From Sulfitobacter sp. LCG007 (GTDB taxonomy: Bacteria; Pseudomonadota; Alphaproteobacteria; Rhodobacterales; Rhodobacteraceae), in contig NZ_CP161805.1 of assembly GCF_040801785.1 (NCBI RefSeq), forward strand, positions 2,294,001 to 2,358,000: 64,000 nucleotides of DNA, written 5' to 3'. The first letter of the stretch is position 1. Every line of letters starts with the position of its first letter. Made by a program: the position numbers and the translations under genes. The notes below the pieces were generated by a model, which saw only the letters and a program-made list of their open reading frames with translations, made no database searches and was not told the origin of the DNA. Shown here piece after piece: positions 56,363 to 64,000 of this stretch.

Positions 56363-57276
56363 AACGTCTGGTCGAAGTGGCGGCGTTTGCGGCCGCCTCC
56401 GTATTGGTCCATGTGGTGCTGTTTGCGCGCATGCCCGATGAGGGTCTCGACGCCGGCGGGGCGGGCGGAACGGCTGCCCTGTCGCTTCAGGCCGCCGACG
56501 CGACGGTCGTCGAGATGGTCCGGACCTGGGACCGCCCGCCGGCAGAAGTACAGACGGCGGTTGCGCAACTGCCTGCCCCCTCCGGGCCACCGGCCCCTGC
56601 CCCTGTTCCCGAATTGCCCGGGTTCGACCTGGTTCAAGCGCCGCAAGCGGCGAGGCACGTCTCTGTGCCGCCGCCGGACACACTCCCGCCGGTGCCGGAT
56701 ACCGCCTCCCCTCCTCCGCTCGCGAGCCCGCCCGACACCCTTGTTGCACAGCCGCCTGCGGATCCCGCTCCGCCGCAGCAGCCTGAACCTTCGCCGGACG
56801 TCGCGCCCGAGGCGTCGCCGCGCCCGTCCGTGCGTCCGCAAGCGATGCCGCCCAAGGAGGTCGCCGAACCCGCGCGCAAGGCTCAACAGAATTCCCCGGC
56901 GCGCGCGGCACAGCGCGCCGCCGGATCCGGCGGCGAGAACGCGGCGGGACAGTCGAACAGGACACAGGCGGCGACGGCATCGAAAGGCCAGCAGGCCAAG
57001 GCGCAACAGGTCTGGGGCGCGAAGATCCGGTCCCGCATCGAGCGCGCCAAGCGCTACCCGCGCGGCACCGATGCGTCCGGTCAGGCCAGTCTCGTGATAT
57101 CGATCGCACGCGGCGGACAGCTGCTTGGGGTCAGGATCCGGCAATCTTCCGGCAACGCGCGTCTCGACCAGGCAGCCCTGGATGCAGTACGCCGTGCCGG
57201 CCGGTTTCCACCTGCGCCAGAGCAGCTACCCTTGGACTCATACAGTTTCTCGATCCCGATTCTGCTGAAACAGTAG
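56359..57276 (+). CDS. tonB: TonB energy transducer
   Basis: A 305-residue protein. Residues 8-25 are the N-terminal membrane helix (AAFAASVLVHVVLFARM), 70-175 are a Pro-rich rigid spacer with many PPP and PAP runs, and the C-terminal domain (WGAKIRSRIERAKRYPRGTDASGQASLVI, IRQSSGNARLDQAALDAVRRAGRFPP) is the TonB C-terminal fold that touches receptor TonB boxes. It starts at an ATGA overlap with the second exbD and ends the iron cluster. Confidence 0.95.
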   Translation: MKRLVEVAAFAAASVLVHVVLFARMPDEGLDAGGAGGTAALSLQAADATVVEMVRTWDRPPAEVQTAVAQLPAPSGPPAPAPVPELPGFDLVQAPQAARHVSVPPPDTLPPVPDTASPPPLASPPDTLVAQPPADPAPPQQPEPSPDVAPEASPRPSVRPQAMPPKEVAEPARKAQQNSPARAAQRAAGSGGENAAGQSNRTQAATASKGQQAKAQQVWGAKIRSRIERAKRYPRGTDASGQASLVISIARGGQLLGVRIRQSSGNARLDQAALDAVRRAGRFPPAPEQLPLDSYSFSIPILLKQ

Positions 57277-57444
57277 ACCCGGCCGCGATTTCCAGAGGTT
57301 TCGCCGAGACCACGGGCATGCGAATGCGGCGGCGCATTCCCCGGGCGGCGTCCGTTTCTTTGCCCGACATCAGGTATCATAAGAAGCGCACGATTGGCGT
57401 CCCACCTGCGGTTCTCGCAGCCCAAGTGATTGGTTTGGAAAGAA

Positions 57445-57528
57445 TGGTGGGCGACCCTGGAATCGAACCAGGCGTGCGTCTCCGCGAGGGAGTTACAGTC
57501 CCCTGCCACACCTTGCGGCCTGTCGCCC
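57445..57528 (-). tRNA. tRNA-Tyr (GTA)
   Basis: On the minus strand the 5' GGGCGAC pairs with GTCGCCC at the 3' end before ACCA (CCA encoded). The anticodon loop is ACTGTAACT, anticodon GTA, and the T arm is CCTGG TTCGATT CCAGG. A long variable arm (CTCGCGGAGACG-type) makes it a class II tRNA, as bacterial tyrosine tRNAs are. 84 nt including CCA. Confidence 0.95.
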
Positions 57529-57560
57529 ACCGTTCGCGCATTGCGCCGAACGTGGAGGCG

Positions 57561-57589
57561 TGATTACAAGCGGGGTCTCAGGGCGTCAA
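57561..57589 (-). promoter_or_regulatory. Promoter of tRNA-Tyr
   Basis: On the minus strand TTGACG (57589-57584), a 17-base spacer and TAATCA (57566-57561), about 33 bases before the tRNA 5' end. TGTAAT two bases earlier is an alternative -10. Confidence 0.5.
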
Positions 57590-57637
57590 GGCGAAAACAA
57601 GGGGATTCCGGCAGCGCGCCGGGATGGGACCAGAGCG

Positions 57638-58423
57638 ATGAAAAAACCGAAATGGGTCGTGCAGAAGGAACAGGATCGCAAGGCCTCCGAACGCGAGACG
57701 GTCTGGCTTTTCGGACTGCATGCGGTGCGCGATGCGCTGGTCAATCCGAAGCGCGAGAAGCTGCGCCTCGTCGTGACGCTCAACGCGCAGGACAAGCTGG
57801 CCGAGGCGATCGCCGAAGCCGCCATCGAGCCAGAGGTCGTCGATCCGCGCCGATTCAGCGCGCCCCTCGATCCCGGATCGGTCCACCAGGGCGCGGCGCT
57901 CGAGGTCAAACCCCTGTCCTGGGGCAGTCTGGCCGAGGTCTGCATCGGCGCCGAAGCGCCGCGTGTCATCCTGCTCGACCGGGTGACGGACCCGCACAAC
58001 GTGGGCGCGATCCTGCGCTCGGCCGAGGTCCTGGGCGCCTCGGCGGTCATCGGCACCCGCCACCATTCGGCACCGGAGACCGGCGCGCTGGCAAAGGCGG
58101 CCAGCGGCGCGCTCGAGCGCCAGCCCTACCTGCGCGTGCGCAACCTCGCCGAGACGATCCGCGAGTTGCAGGACATGGGATATCTCGTGCTCGGTCTCGC
58201 CGGAGAAGCGACTCGTTCCATCGAGGAGGCGGTGGAGGGTCGTAGGGATGCGGCCGTCGCGCTGGTGCTTGGCGCCGAGGGCCCGGGACTGCGCGAGAAG
58301 ACCCGCGAGACGGTGGATGGGCTGGTGCGAATCGATGCCGCGGGTGCATTCGGCTCTCTCAACGTATCGAACGCCGCAGCCATCGCGCTTTATGCCAGCC
58401 GTCGCGGCGGTCTTTCACGCTGA
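57638..58423 (+). CDS. rlmB: 23S rRNA (guanosine-2'-O-)-methyltransferase, RlmB/TrmH family
   Basis: A 261-residue SPOUT methyltransferase. LFGLHAVRDALVNPKREKLRLVV is the N-terminal L30e-like substrate-binding domain; motif 1 is LDRVTDPHNVGAILRSAEVLGASAVI, motif 2 LVLGAEGPGLR, and motif 3 DAAGAFGSLNVSNAAAIALY. It methylates G2251-equivalent in 23S rRNA; a tRNA-type SpoU role is less likely. ATG 57638 chosen; upstream codons are non-conserved. It is divergent from tRNA-Tyr. Confidence 0.93.
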   Translation: MKKPKWVVQKEQDRKASERETVWLFGLHAVRDALVNPKREKLRLVVTLNAQDKLAEAIAEAAIEPEVVDPRRFSAPLDPGSVHQGAALEVKPLSWGSLAEVCIGAEAPRVILLDRVTDPHNVGAILRSAEVLGASAVIGTRHHSAPETGALAKAASGALERQPYLRVRNLAETIRELQDMGYLVLGLAGEATRSIEEAVEGRRDAAVALVLGAEGPGLREKTRETVDGLVRIDAAGAFGSLNVSNAAAIALYASRRGGLSR

Positions 58424-58610
58424 AAGGAAGGGTGAGATGAAAAGCGCCACGCAAGCCCGCGGATTGGCTGCACTGCTTCTCCCGCCCCCATCGACCCGTT
58501 CACAGTTTTGCGAAGGGGGTTTTTTCCACAGGCGCTGCGACCTATCTGTCACGTATCGGCGGGCCCGGAACGCCTGTCGATCCAACTCTGTCCCTCGTTC
58601 CGTACCTATA

Positions 58611-58644
58611 GCGCCCGTGCGGTCCCGCACTGGGCGCTTTTTTT
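58611..58644 (+). terminator. Intrinsic terminator between rlmB and the CoA-binding gene
   Basis: GCGCCCGTGCGG, loop, CCGCACTGGGCGC followed by seven T residues is a strong rho-independent terminator. It lies 190 bases after rlmB, further than usual, and 29 bases before the next gene. The 187 bases between rlmB and it hold no ORF I can support and could contain a small RNA. Confidence 0.85.
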
Positions 58645-58672
58645 ATCCCTACCCCGGACATAGACTTGCCGC

Positions 58673-59140
58673 ATGACCTATTCCGATGAACTGCTCCGAA
58701 GCATTCTGACCCGGACGCGCCGGATCGCCGTCGTCGGGGTGTCGATGAACCCCGTACGGCCCAGCTATTATGTCGCGCGATACCTCGCACTCAAGGGGTT
58801 TGAGGTGGTGCCCGTGAACCCCGGCCATGCGGGAGAGCGTCTTTTCGGGCAGGACGTCAAGGCGCGACTTGGCGACATCGAGGGAACGGTGGACATGGTC
58901 GACATCTTCCGCCGTTCGGAGGCCGTGCCCCCCGTCGTGGACGAAGCGCTCGAGACATTCCCGAAGCTGCAGACGATCTGGATGCAGATCGGCGTGTCCC
59001 ATGACGCCGCCGCGGCCAAGGCCGAGGCCCGGGGGGTAACGGTCATCCAGAACCGCTGTCCGAAGATCGAATACCAGCGGCTTTTCGGAGAGCTGAGAAT
59101 GGGCGGCTTCGCGACGGGACGGATATCGTCCAAGCTTTAG
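58673..59140 (+). CDS. CoA-binding domain protein (YccU-like)
   Basis: A 155-residue protein of the CoA_binding family, single Rossmann domain: [44 protein letters not shown] with [21 protein letters not shown] and [34 protein letters not shown]. coli homologue YccU is uncharacterised. It converges on the histidine cluster, with four bases between stops. Confidence 0.92.
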   Translation: MTYSDELLRSILTRTRRIAVVGVSMNPVRPSYYVARYLALKGFEVVPVNPGHAGERLFGQDVKARLGDIEGTVDMVDIFRRSEAVPPVVDEALETFPKLQTIWMQIGVSHDAAAAKAEARGVTVIQNRCPKIEYQRLFGELRMGGFATGRISSKL

Positions 59141-59144
59141 GCGT

Positions 59145-59453
59145 TTATGTCCGCGCGGCCTTCTCGGCGAGTCCCGAGCGCGCCTGCCGGGCGGACAGCT
59201 CTTCCAGCACGGCCTCGAGCGTGACGTCGCGCGCGGCCAGCATGACCAGAAGGTGGTAAAGCACATCGGCGGCCTCGGATGTCAGCCGTTCGCGGTCGCC
59301 CTTCACAGCCTCGATGATCGCCTCGATTGCCTCTTCGCCGAACTTCTCGGCGCATTTTTCGGGGCCCTTCGACAGAAGCTGGGCTGTCCAGCTGCTGTCC
59401 GGGTCGGCGGACTTGCGCGACAGGATGGTGGCGTAGAGATCGTCGAGCGTCAT
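59145..59453 (-). CDS. hisE: Phosphoribosyl-ATP pyrophosphatase
   Basis: A 102-residue MazG-like enzyme that cleaves phosphoribosyl-ATP to phosphoribosyl-AMP. [52 protein letters not shown] contains the EExxE and EAADxxYH metal-binding motifs. Its ATG overlaps the hisF stop (ATGA). Last gene of the local his cluster. Confidence 0.96.
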   Translation of the reverse strand: MTLDDLYATILSRKSADPDSSWTAQLLSKGPEKCAEKFGEEAIEAIIEAVKGDRERLTSEAADVLYHLLVMLAARDVTLEAVLEELSARQARSGLAEKAART

Positions 59454-60211
59454 GTAAGCCTCACGGGGATACCGGCGGCAGCCATATGGTCCTTGGCCTC
59501 GGCGATGGAGAACTCGCCGAAATGGAAGATCGAGGCGGCCAGCACGGCAGAGGCGCCGCCTTCGGTCACGCCCTCGACAAGGTGGTCCAGCGTCCCAACG
59601 CCGCCCGAGGCGATGACAGGAACGCTCACCGCATCGGAGATGGCGCGCGTAAGCGGCAGGTTGAAGCCCGCGCGCGTCCCGTCCCGGTCCATCGAGGTCA
59701 GCAGGATCTCCCCTGCCCCCTTCGCCGCGACGTTTCTGGCAAATTCCACCGCGTCGATGCCGGTCGGTCGGCGGCCCCCGTGGGTGAATATCTCCCACTT
59801 TCCGGGCGCGACGGTCTTGGCGTCGATTGCCACGACGATGCACTGGCTGCCGAACTGGTCGGCGGCCTCGGACACCACGTCCGGGTTGGCCACGGCGGCG
59901 GAGTTGAAGGACACCTTGTCCGCGCCCGCCAGCAGAAGCGCGCGTACATCCGCGCTGGTGCGCACGCCGCCGCCCACGGTCAGCGGAATGTAGCAATGCT
60001 CGGCGGTGCGGGTCACAAGGTCGAACATCGTGCCACGGTTCTCGTGCGTGGCATGGATGTCGAGAAAGCAAAGCTCGTCGGCCCCGGCGGCATCATAGGC
60101 CATTGCCGCATCCACCGGATCGCCCGCATCGCGCAGGTCGACGAAGTTCACGCCTTTCACCACGCGGCCGTCGGCCACGTCGAGGCAGGGAATGATGCGG
60201 GTCTTCAGCAT
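59450..60211 (-). CDS. hisF: Imidazole glycerol phosphate synthase, cyclase subunit
   Basis: A 253-residue TIM barrel with catalytic Asp11 ([16 protein letters not shown]), the second Asp in [10 protein letters not shown] near 130, and [16 protein letters not shown] plus [12 protein letters not shown] at the phosphate-binding strands. It uses ammonia from HisH. Overlaps hisE by ATGA. Confidence 0.98.
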   Translation of the reverse strand: MLKTRIIPCLDVADGRVVKGVNFVDLRDAGDPVDAAMAYDAAGADELCFLDIHATHENRGTMFDLVTRTAEHCYIPLTVGGGVRTSADVRALLLAGADKVSFNSAAVANPDVVSEAADQFGSQCIVVAIDAKTVAPGKWEIFTHGGRRPTGIDAVEFARNVAAKGAGEILLTSMDRDGTRAGFNLPLTRAISDAVSVPVIASGGVGTLDHLVEGVTEGGASAVLAASIFHFGEFSIAEAKDHMAAAGIPVRLT

Positions 60212-60255
60212 GGATGACCTCTAGCCGGGCGCAGGGCGGTGGGCAAGCGCGCGCC

Positions 60256-60975
60256 TCAGGATCTCAGGACGGCCAGTGCCTCGGCGAGGTCGATCGCCCC
60301 GTCATAAAGCGCCCTGCCCGAAATCGCTCCGGAAATGATCCCGGTGGCCTTGAGAGCCTTCAAATCGTCCAGCGACGACACGCCGCCAGAGGCGATGACC
60401 GGGATCGAGACGGCCAGGGCCAGTGCCTCGGTTGCCGACACGTTGGGCCCGCCCATGGCACCGTCCCGGTCGATGTCGGTATAGATGATCGCCGCCACAC
60501 CCGCGTCCTCGAAACTGCGCGCGAGATCGGTGGCGTCGACGTCGGTTTCCTCGGCCCAGCCCTTGGTCGCCACGCGACCCTTGCGGGCATCGATGCCAAC
60601 GGCGACCTGCCCCGGAAAGGTCCGTGCCGCCTCGCGGACAAGCTCCGGGTTTTCGACCGCGACGGTGCCCAGGATGACCCGGGCGAGCCCCTTGTTCAGC
60701 CAGCTCTCGATGGTGGCCATGTCACGGATACCGCCGCCGAGCTGGGCAGGGACATCGCAGGCCGCGAGGATTGCCTCGACCGGAGCCGCGTTGACCGGCT
60801 GGCCCGCGAAGGCCCCGTTGAGGTCGACCAGATGCAGCCACTCGCAGCCCGCCGCGACGAAGGCCCGAGCCTGCGCCGCCGGGTCCTCGCTGAAGACGGT
60901 GGCCTTGTCCATGTCGCCCCGCAGAAGCCGCACGGCCTGGCCGTCCTTGAGGTCTATTGCGGGGTAAAGGATCAT
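60256..60975 (-). CDS. hisA: ProFAR isomerase
   Basis: A 239-residue TIM barrel: [21 protein letters not shown] with Asp8, [23 protein letters not shown] and [15 protein letters not shown] followed by [12 protein letters not shown]. It isomerises the aminoaldose ProFAR to PRFAR. ATG 60975 fits the family; an upstream in-frame ATG at 61035 adds 20 unrelated residues. 44 bases before hisF. Confidence 0.98.
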   Translation of the reverse strand: MILYPAIDLKDGQAVRLLRGDMDKATVFSEDPAAQARAFVAAGCEWLHLVDLNGAFAGQPVNAAPVEAILAACDVPAQLGGGIRDMATIESWLNKGLARVILGTVAVENPELVREAARTFPGQVAVGIDARKGRVATKGWAEETDVDATDLARSFEDAGVAAIIYTDIDRDGAMGGPNVSATEALALAVSIPVIASGGVSSLDDLKALKATGIISGAISGRALYDGAIDLAEALAVLRS

Positions 60976-61052
60976 GGGCGTCGTCCCAGCTGGGTAATCG
61001 CGCCCGTTTCTGCACCGGAGCGACGGAAGATGCAACGCGGAGACGGACGCGC

Positions 61053-61691
61053 TCAGGGCTTCCAGGTCAGGAAGTTCGCGATCATCCGAAGGCCCGTCGC
61101 CTGACTTTTCTCTGGGTGGAACTGCAAACCGATGCGCGTCCCCTGCCCGACTACCGCCGTGACGGGACCGCCGTAATCCACATGGGCAAGCCGGTCCTCC
61201 GGATCGTCAAGCGCCATGTGGAAGGAGTGGACAAAATAGGCGTGATCCCCGGTCTGGATGCCCTCGAATACAGGGTGCGGTTGGTCGATGACGAGATCGT
61301 TCCAGCCCATATGCGGCACTTTGAGGCTGCGCTCGGAGGGCTCGATCCGCTCAACCTCGCCCGCGACCCAGCCGAGCCCGTCGGTGTCAGCATATTCATG
61401 GCCCATCCGCGCCATGAGCTGCATGCCCACGCAAATGCCCATGAAGGGCCTCCCCCGCACTTCCACCGCCTCGACCATCGCGGCAAAGAGCCCGCCGTGC
61501 CCCTTCAGCGCCGCCATGCAGGCCGGGAACGCGCCATCGCCCGGAAGCACGATCCGGTCGGCCCGAGCCACAACATCCGCATCCGAGGTCACGACCACCT
61601 CGCCCGCGTCCGTTTCGCGCGCCATGCGTTCGAAAGCCTTGTGCGCGGAGTGCAGGTTGCCACTTTCGTAGTCGATCAGGACCGTCAGCAT
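61053..61691 (-). CDS. hisH: Imidazole glycerol phosphate synthase, glutaminase subunit
   Basis: A 212-residue class I amidotransferase. Nucleophile Cys87 is in [11 protein letters not shown], with the His/Glu pair in [12 protein letters not shown]. It feeds ammonia to His[14 protein letters not shown] and YFVHSFH are typical. Starts three bases after hisB stops. Confidence 0.97.
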   Translation of the reverse strand: MLTVLIDYESGNLHSAHKAFERMARETDAGEVVVTSDADVVARADRIVLPGDGAFPACMAALKGHGGLFAAMVEAVEVRGRPFMGICVGMQLMARMGHEYADTDGLGWVAGEVERIEPSERSLKVPHMGWNDLVIDQPHPVFEGIQTGDHAYFVHSFHMALDDPEDRLAHVDYGGPVTAVVGQGTRIGLQFHPEKSQATGLRMIANFLTWKP

Positions 61692-61694
61692 CGC

Positions 61695-62282
61695 CTAGAG
61701 CGCGCCCTTGGTCGACGGGATCTCGCCTGCCTTGCGCGGATCGGTCTCGACCGCCTGCCGCAGGGCGCGCGCGACCGCCTTGAAGGCGGCCTCGGCGATA
61801 TGGTGGCTGTTGAGGCCGTGCAGCGCGTCCACATGCAGGGTGATCCCCCCATGTGTCGCCAGCGCCTGGAAGAATTCGCGTACAAGCTCCGTGTCGAACG
61901 TACCGATCTTGGGCGTCGGGAAGGCGACGTTCCAGACCAGAAAGGGCCGTGCCGACAGGTCGAGCGCCGCGCGCACCAGCGCATCGTCCATGGGCAGCAG
62001 GCAGGACCCGTAGCGAACGATGCCCCGTTTGTCGCCAAGTGCCGCCGCGATGGCCTGACCCAGCGCGATTCCCGTGTCCTCGACCGTATGGTGATCGTCC
62101 ACGTGCAGGTCGCCCTTGGCGCGCACCGTGATGTCGACGAGCGAATGCCTGGCGAGCTGGTCCAGCATGTGGTCGAAGAAGCCCACGCCGGTTTCGTTGT
62201 CGTACTGGCCGCTGCCGTCGAGATCGACGCTGACGGCGATTTCCGTCTCCGCCGTGGCGCGGGTGATCGAATGGCTGCGCAT
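61695..62282 (-). CDS. hisB: Imidazoleglycerol-phosphate dehydratase
   Basis: A 195-residue monofunctional HisB. The duplicated metal-binding motifs [59 protein letters not shown] are complete. The HisB phosphatase domain of E. coli is absent. First gene of the hisBHAFE cluster; an upstream frame extension to 62387 has no similarity, so ATG 62282 is used. Confidence 0.97.
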   Translation of the reverse strand: MRSHSITRATAETEIAVSVDLDGSGQYDNETGVGFFDHMLDQLARHSLVDITVRAKGDLHVDDHHTVEDTGIALGQAIAAALGDKRGIVRYGSCLLPMDDALVRAALDLSARPFLVWNVAFPTPKIGTFDTELVREFFQALATHGGITLHVDALHGLNSHHIAEAAFKAVARALRQAVETDPRKAGEIPSTKGAL

Positions 62283-62423
62283 GGGTCCTGCCTTTCCTGC
62301 GGTCGGCGCCCTTATAGCAGCCGCGCCGGCGCGGCCAAGCGTCAGATCGGGGATTGCGGGCCACCTGCCGGATGTGTCAGCCTGCACAGGCGGGCCAAAA
62401 CCACCCGCTCCACGGGAAGTCTC

Positions 62424-62663
62424 ATGTCAAGCTGCGTCTTCATCCAGATCCGCTGCAAACCCGGAACGACCTACAAGGTCGCCGAGGACATCGCGCTGCA
62501 CGAAATCCACTCGGAACTCTATTCGACGAGCGGCGAATACGATCTGCTGATGAAACTCTACATTCCCGAAGACGCGGACGTGGGAAAATTCATCAACGAC
62601 AACCTTCTCGTCATTCCAAACATCGAGCGATCGCTCACCACGATGACCTTCAAGGTCTTTTGA
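62424..62663 (+). CDS. Stand-alone Lrp/AsnC ligand-binding domain protein
   Basis: A 79-residue protein corresponding only to the RAM (ligand-binding) domain of Lrp/AsnC regulators: [78 protein letters not shown] shows the GxxYkV, STSGxYDLLmkv and IxRsxTTxxf elements. It lacks the helix-turn-helix, as do known small SMRAM proteins that bind amino acids or pair with full-length members. GAAG lies upstream. Function inferred only. Confidence 0.9.
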   Translation: MSSCVFIQIRCKPGTTYKVAEDIALHEIHSELYSTSGEYDLLMKLYIPEDADVGKFINDNLLVIPNIERSLTTMTFKVF

Positions 62664-62665
62664 AC

Positions 62666-63016
62666 GTGCGCCGGATGCTTCTGGGCCTCGCGCTGTGCGC
62701 GGCACCGCTTGCCGCCTGCGCGCAGGACTCGCCCGATGGCAAGGTCTACTCCGGGCGCGAGGCGTCGGCACTGCGTTGCGCCAACGCGATGGCCTTCACC
62801 GCGATTGCGCTCGACAGCGCGGGCGCCCTGCGGCCGGGCGAGAAGGACGTTCTGCTTGGGATCACGATCCTGATCCTCGAACGCCATGTGAGCGGCACCT
62901 TCAAGCAGAAGAAACAGGCACTGGCGGTCGTGCGGGATCGACACGACCCGCAGGAGACGCTGGACGATTTCCGGCGCTACGCGGATGCCTGCATGAAGGA
63001 ATTCCCGATCAACTGA
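62666..63016 (+). CDS. Small lipoprotein, function unknown
   Basis: About 116 residues. Start GTG 62666 (or ATG 62675) gives MRRMLLGLALCAAPLAACAQ with a lipobox LAAC. The mature part has YSGREASALRCANAMAFTAIALDSAGALRPGEKDVLLGITILILERHVSG and a C-terminal DFRRYADACMKEFPIN, with two cysteines that may pair. Not recognised. Three bases after the Lrp-like gene. Confidence 0.65.
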   Translation: MRRMLLGLALCAAPLAACAQDSPDGKVYSGREASALRCANAMAFTAIALDSAGALRPGEKDVLLGITILILERHVSGTFKQKKQALAVVRDRHDPQETLDDFRRYADACMKEFPIN

Positions 63017-63087
63017 TGGGATGACGGCTGAGAGCAAATATCAGCTTTACGCCGAAAGGCCCTGAAACGGCTTGTACTTTCCTTGAT

Positions 63088-64000
63088 TCACTCCGCCGCA
63101 CTGCGGGCGCAGAAACAAGATACCGCGATCTCTTCATCGGCCCGGCTTTCCGCAATGGCAAGGCGCTGGCTGATGAGTCTCCCCTCGACGCTGTCTGACT
63201 GATCCAGAGCGGAAAGGCAGCCGGCAAGTCCGCGCAGGCTCCAGACGTTGTCGGGATGCACCTGCGCCCGGGCAAGATTCCCGGCCAGACCCAGATCCTC
63301 GCGATACACCTCGGCCGCTTCCCCCGCGCGGCCCTGCTCGAGCAGAAGCGCCCCCAACGCGTGCCGGGCAGGCTGCATCCACCCCCAGGGCTCGTCGTAG
63401 GGCAGCGAATCCTCGAGCGCCACCGCCCTGCGAAGCTGCCTGAACGCTTTCTCGTAACTGCCTTTGCGATAGGCGATTTCCCCGTCAAGCATCGCTTCGG
63501 CAACCGCGAATTGCTCGAGACAGAGGACGTTGTGCATCCGTCGGCCCTCGGGCATCCGCTCACGGGCCGCGAGAAAACGGGCGCGCTCGGTCTCGGCGGC
63601 CTCGACATCGCCCAACGCGGCCTGCGCGACGCCCTTGGCATAATGCAGGGTCGCCGTCGTCACAGCGTAAAGCGCGCCATCGTCCGGCAAGGGTTCATCG
63701 AGTATCTGCCGCCAGCGCCCGAAGCGTATCAGGACATGCACCCAGATCGCCATGTAGCTTTCGAAGAAATCCGCGAAAGGCGGGGAAGGCACACGCAGGA
63801 ATTCCTCGGGCGTGAGATCGACCAGCTCGCGCGCGGCCTTCCAGGCAAGATCGAACCGACCCAGAAACATCGCGCCGTAGACCGCGAAATGATAGTTGTG
63901 AATGCGATAGCCGGTGTAAAGCGTATACAGGCCCATCCGCTCGAGCGCCTTCCGGTCGACCTGCGAAGCCCGCCAGTTCCAGTGCCACACGTCGCGATAA
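63088..64000 (-). CDS. TPR-like protein, partial (N-terminus outside window)
   Basis: Open from the window edge to the stop at 63088, about 300 residues of the C-terminal part. YRIHNYHFAVYGAMFLGRFDLAWKAARELVDLTPEE, HYAKGVAQAALGDVEAAETERARFLAARE and RKGSYEKAFRQLRRAVALEDSLPYDEPWGW have the length and helical pairs of tetratricopeptide repeats. Homologues of this type are long TPR proteins of unknown role. The codons before GTG 63990 (YRD) remain in frame, so the gene starts outside the window. Confidence 0.75.
   Translation of the reverse strand, partial: YRDVWHWNWRASQVDRKALERMGLYTLYTGYRIHNYHFAVYGAMFLGRFDLAWKAARELVDLTPEEFLRVPSPPFADFFESYMAIWVHVLIRFGRWRQILDEPLPDDGALYAVTTATLHYAKGVAQAALGDVEAAETERARFLAARERMPEGRRMHNVLCLEQFAVAEAMLDGEIAYRKGSYEKAFRQLRRAVALEDSLPYDEPWGWMQPARHALGALLLEQGRAGEAAEVYREDLGLAGNLARAQVHPDNVWSLRGLAGCLSALDQSDSVEGRLISQRLAIAESRADEEIAVSCFCARSAAE

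Noticed and set aside
1-64000. CRISPR arrays, insertion sequences, prophage or integrase genes
   Set aside because: No regularly spaced direct repeats, transposase motifs or phage genes were seen on either strand.

Overview
The window looks like a chromosomal segment from a marine Rhodobacteraceae (Roseobacter-group) alphaproteobacterium. The basis is very high G+C with dense GC-rich third positions, the ordered block dusB-ntrB-ntrC-ntrY-ntrX / trkA-trkH-hfq-hflX, a fused ispDF gene, a Mg-type (non-zinc) HemB, small families largely confined to this group (DUF6477-like, DUF6456-like, an mfd-linked membrane protein) and a solitary MttB-family methyltransferase. Genes are tightly packed with many ATGA overlaps. 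I see no insertion sequence, prophage, CRISPR array, integrase or plasmid gene, so this is mostly core genome with one iron-uptake island.

Layout. 1-2.8 kb: tail of an acyl-CoA synthetase, a DsbA-family oxidoreductase, a nucleotidylyltransferase-fold protein that has lost its catalytic motifs, and an MFS exporter. 2.8-9 kb: mfd, a small membrane protein, hemB, a SYLF lipoprotein and a GFA-domain remnant. 9-14 kb: penicillin-acylase-family hydrolase, RluE-type pseudouridine synthase, DUF2177 protein, hflX and hfq. 14-25 kb: potassium uptake (trkH, trkA), a lipoprotein gene on the opposite strand, then the two nitrogen-related two-component systems ntrYX and ntrBC with dusB. 25-30.7 kb: ispDF, pgpA, pncC/cinA-C, a COQ10-like protein, hpt, two c-type cytochromes, lipA.

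30.8-47 kb: a DUF6456-like regulator, a DUF6477-like protein, an MttB-family methyltransferase, guaA, two DMT exporters flanking an OmpP1/FadL-like porin, a P-loop ATPase, a secreted protein, metA (predicted acetyl-CoA type), an alpha/beta hydrolase, ppk2 overlapping a TetR regulator, a metallo-beta-lactamase-fold hydrolase, and rplM-rpsI with a good promoter and terminator.

47.4-57.3 kb is one co-directional iron-siderophore module: TonB-dependent receptor, periplasmic binding protein, two FecCD permeases, ATPase, siderophore-interacting reductase with an N-terminal DUF2218-like region, ExbB with a long N-terminal extension, two ExbD paralogues and TonB. It encodes outer-membrane import, inner-membrane import, iron release and its own energiser. 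The second ExbD carries Asn where the essential transmembrane Asp of ExbD is expected, whereas the first keeps Asp; this is the most interesting observation in the window.

57.4-64 kb: tRNA-Tyr, rlmB, a terminator that may end a small RNA, a CoA-binding protein, the histidine genes hisB-hisH-hisA-hisF-hisE, a stand-alone Lrp/AsnC ligand-binding domain, a small lipoprotein and the 3' part of a TPR-like protein cut by the window edge.
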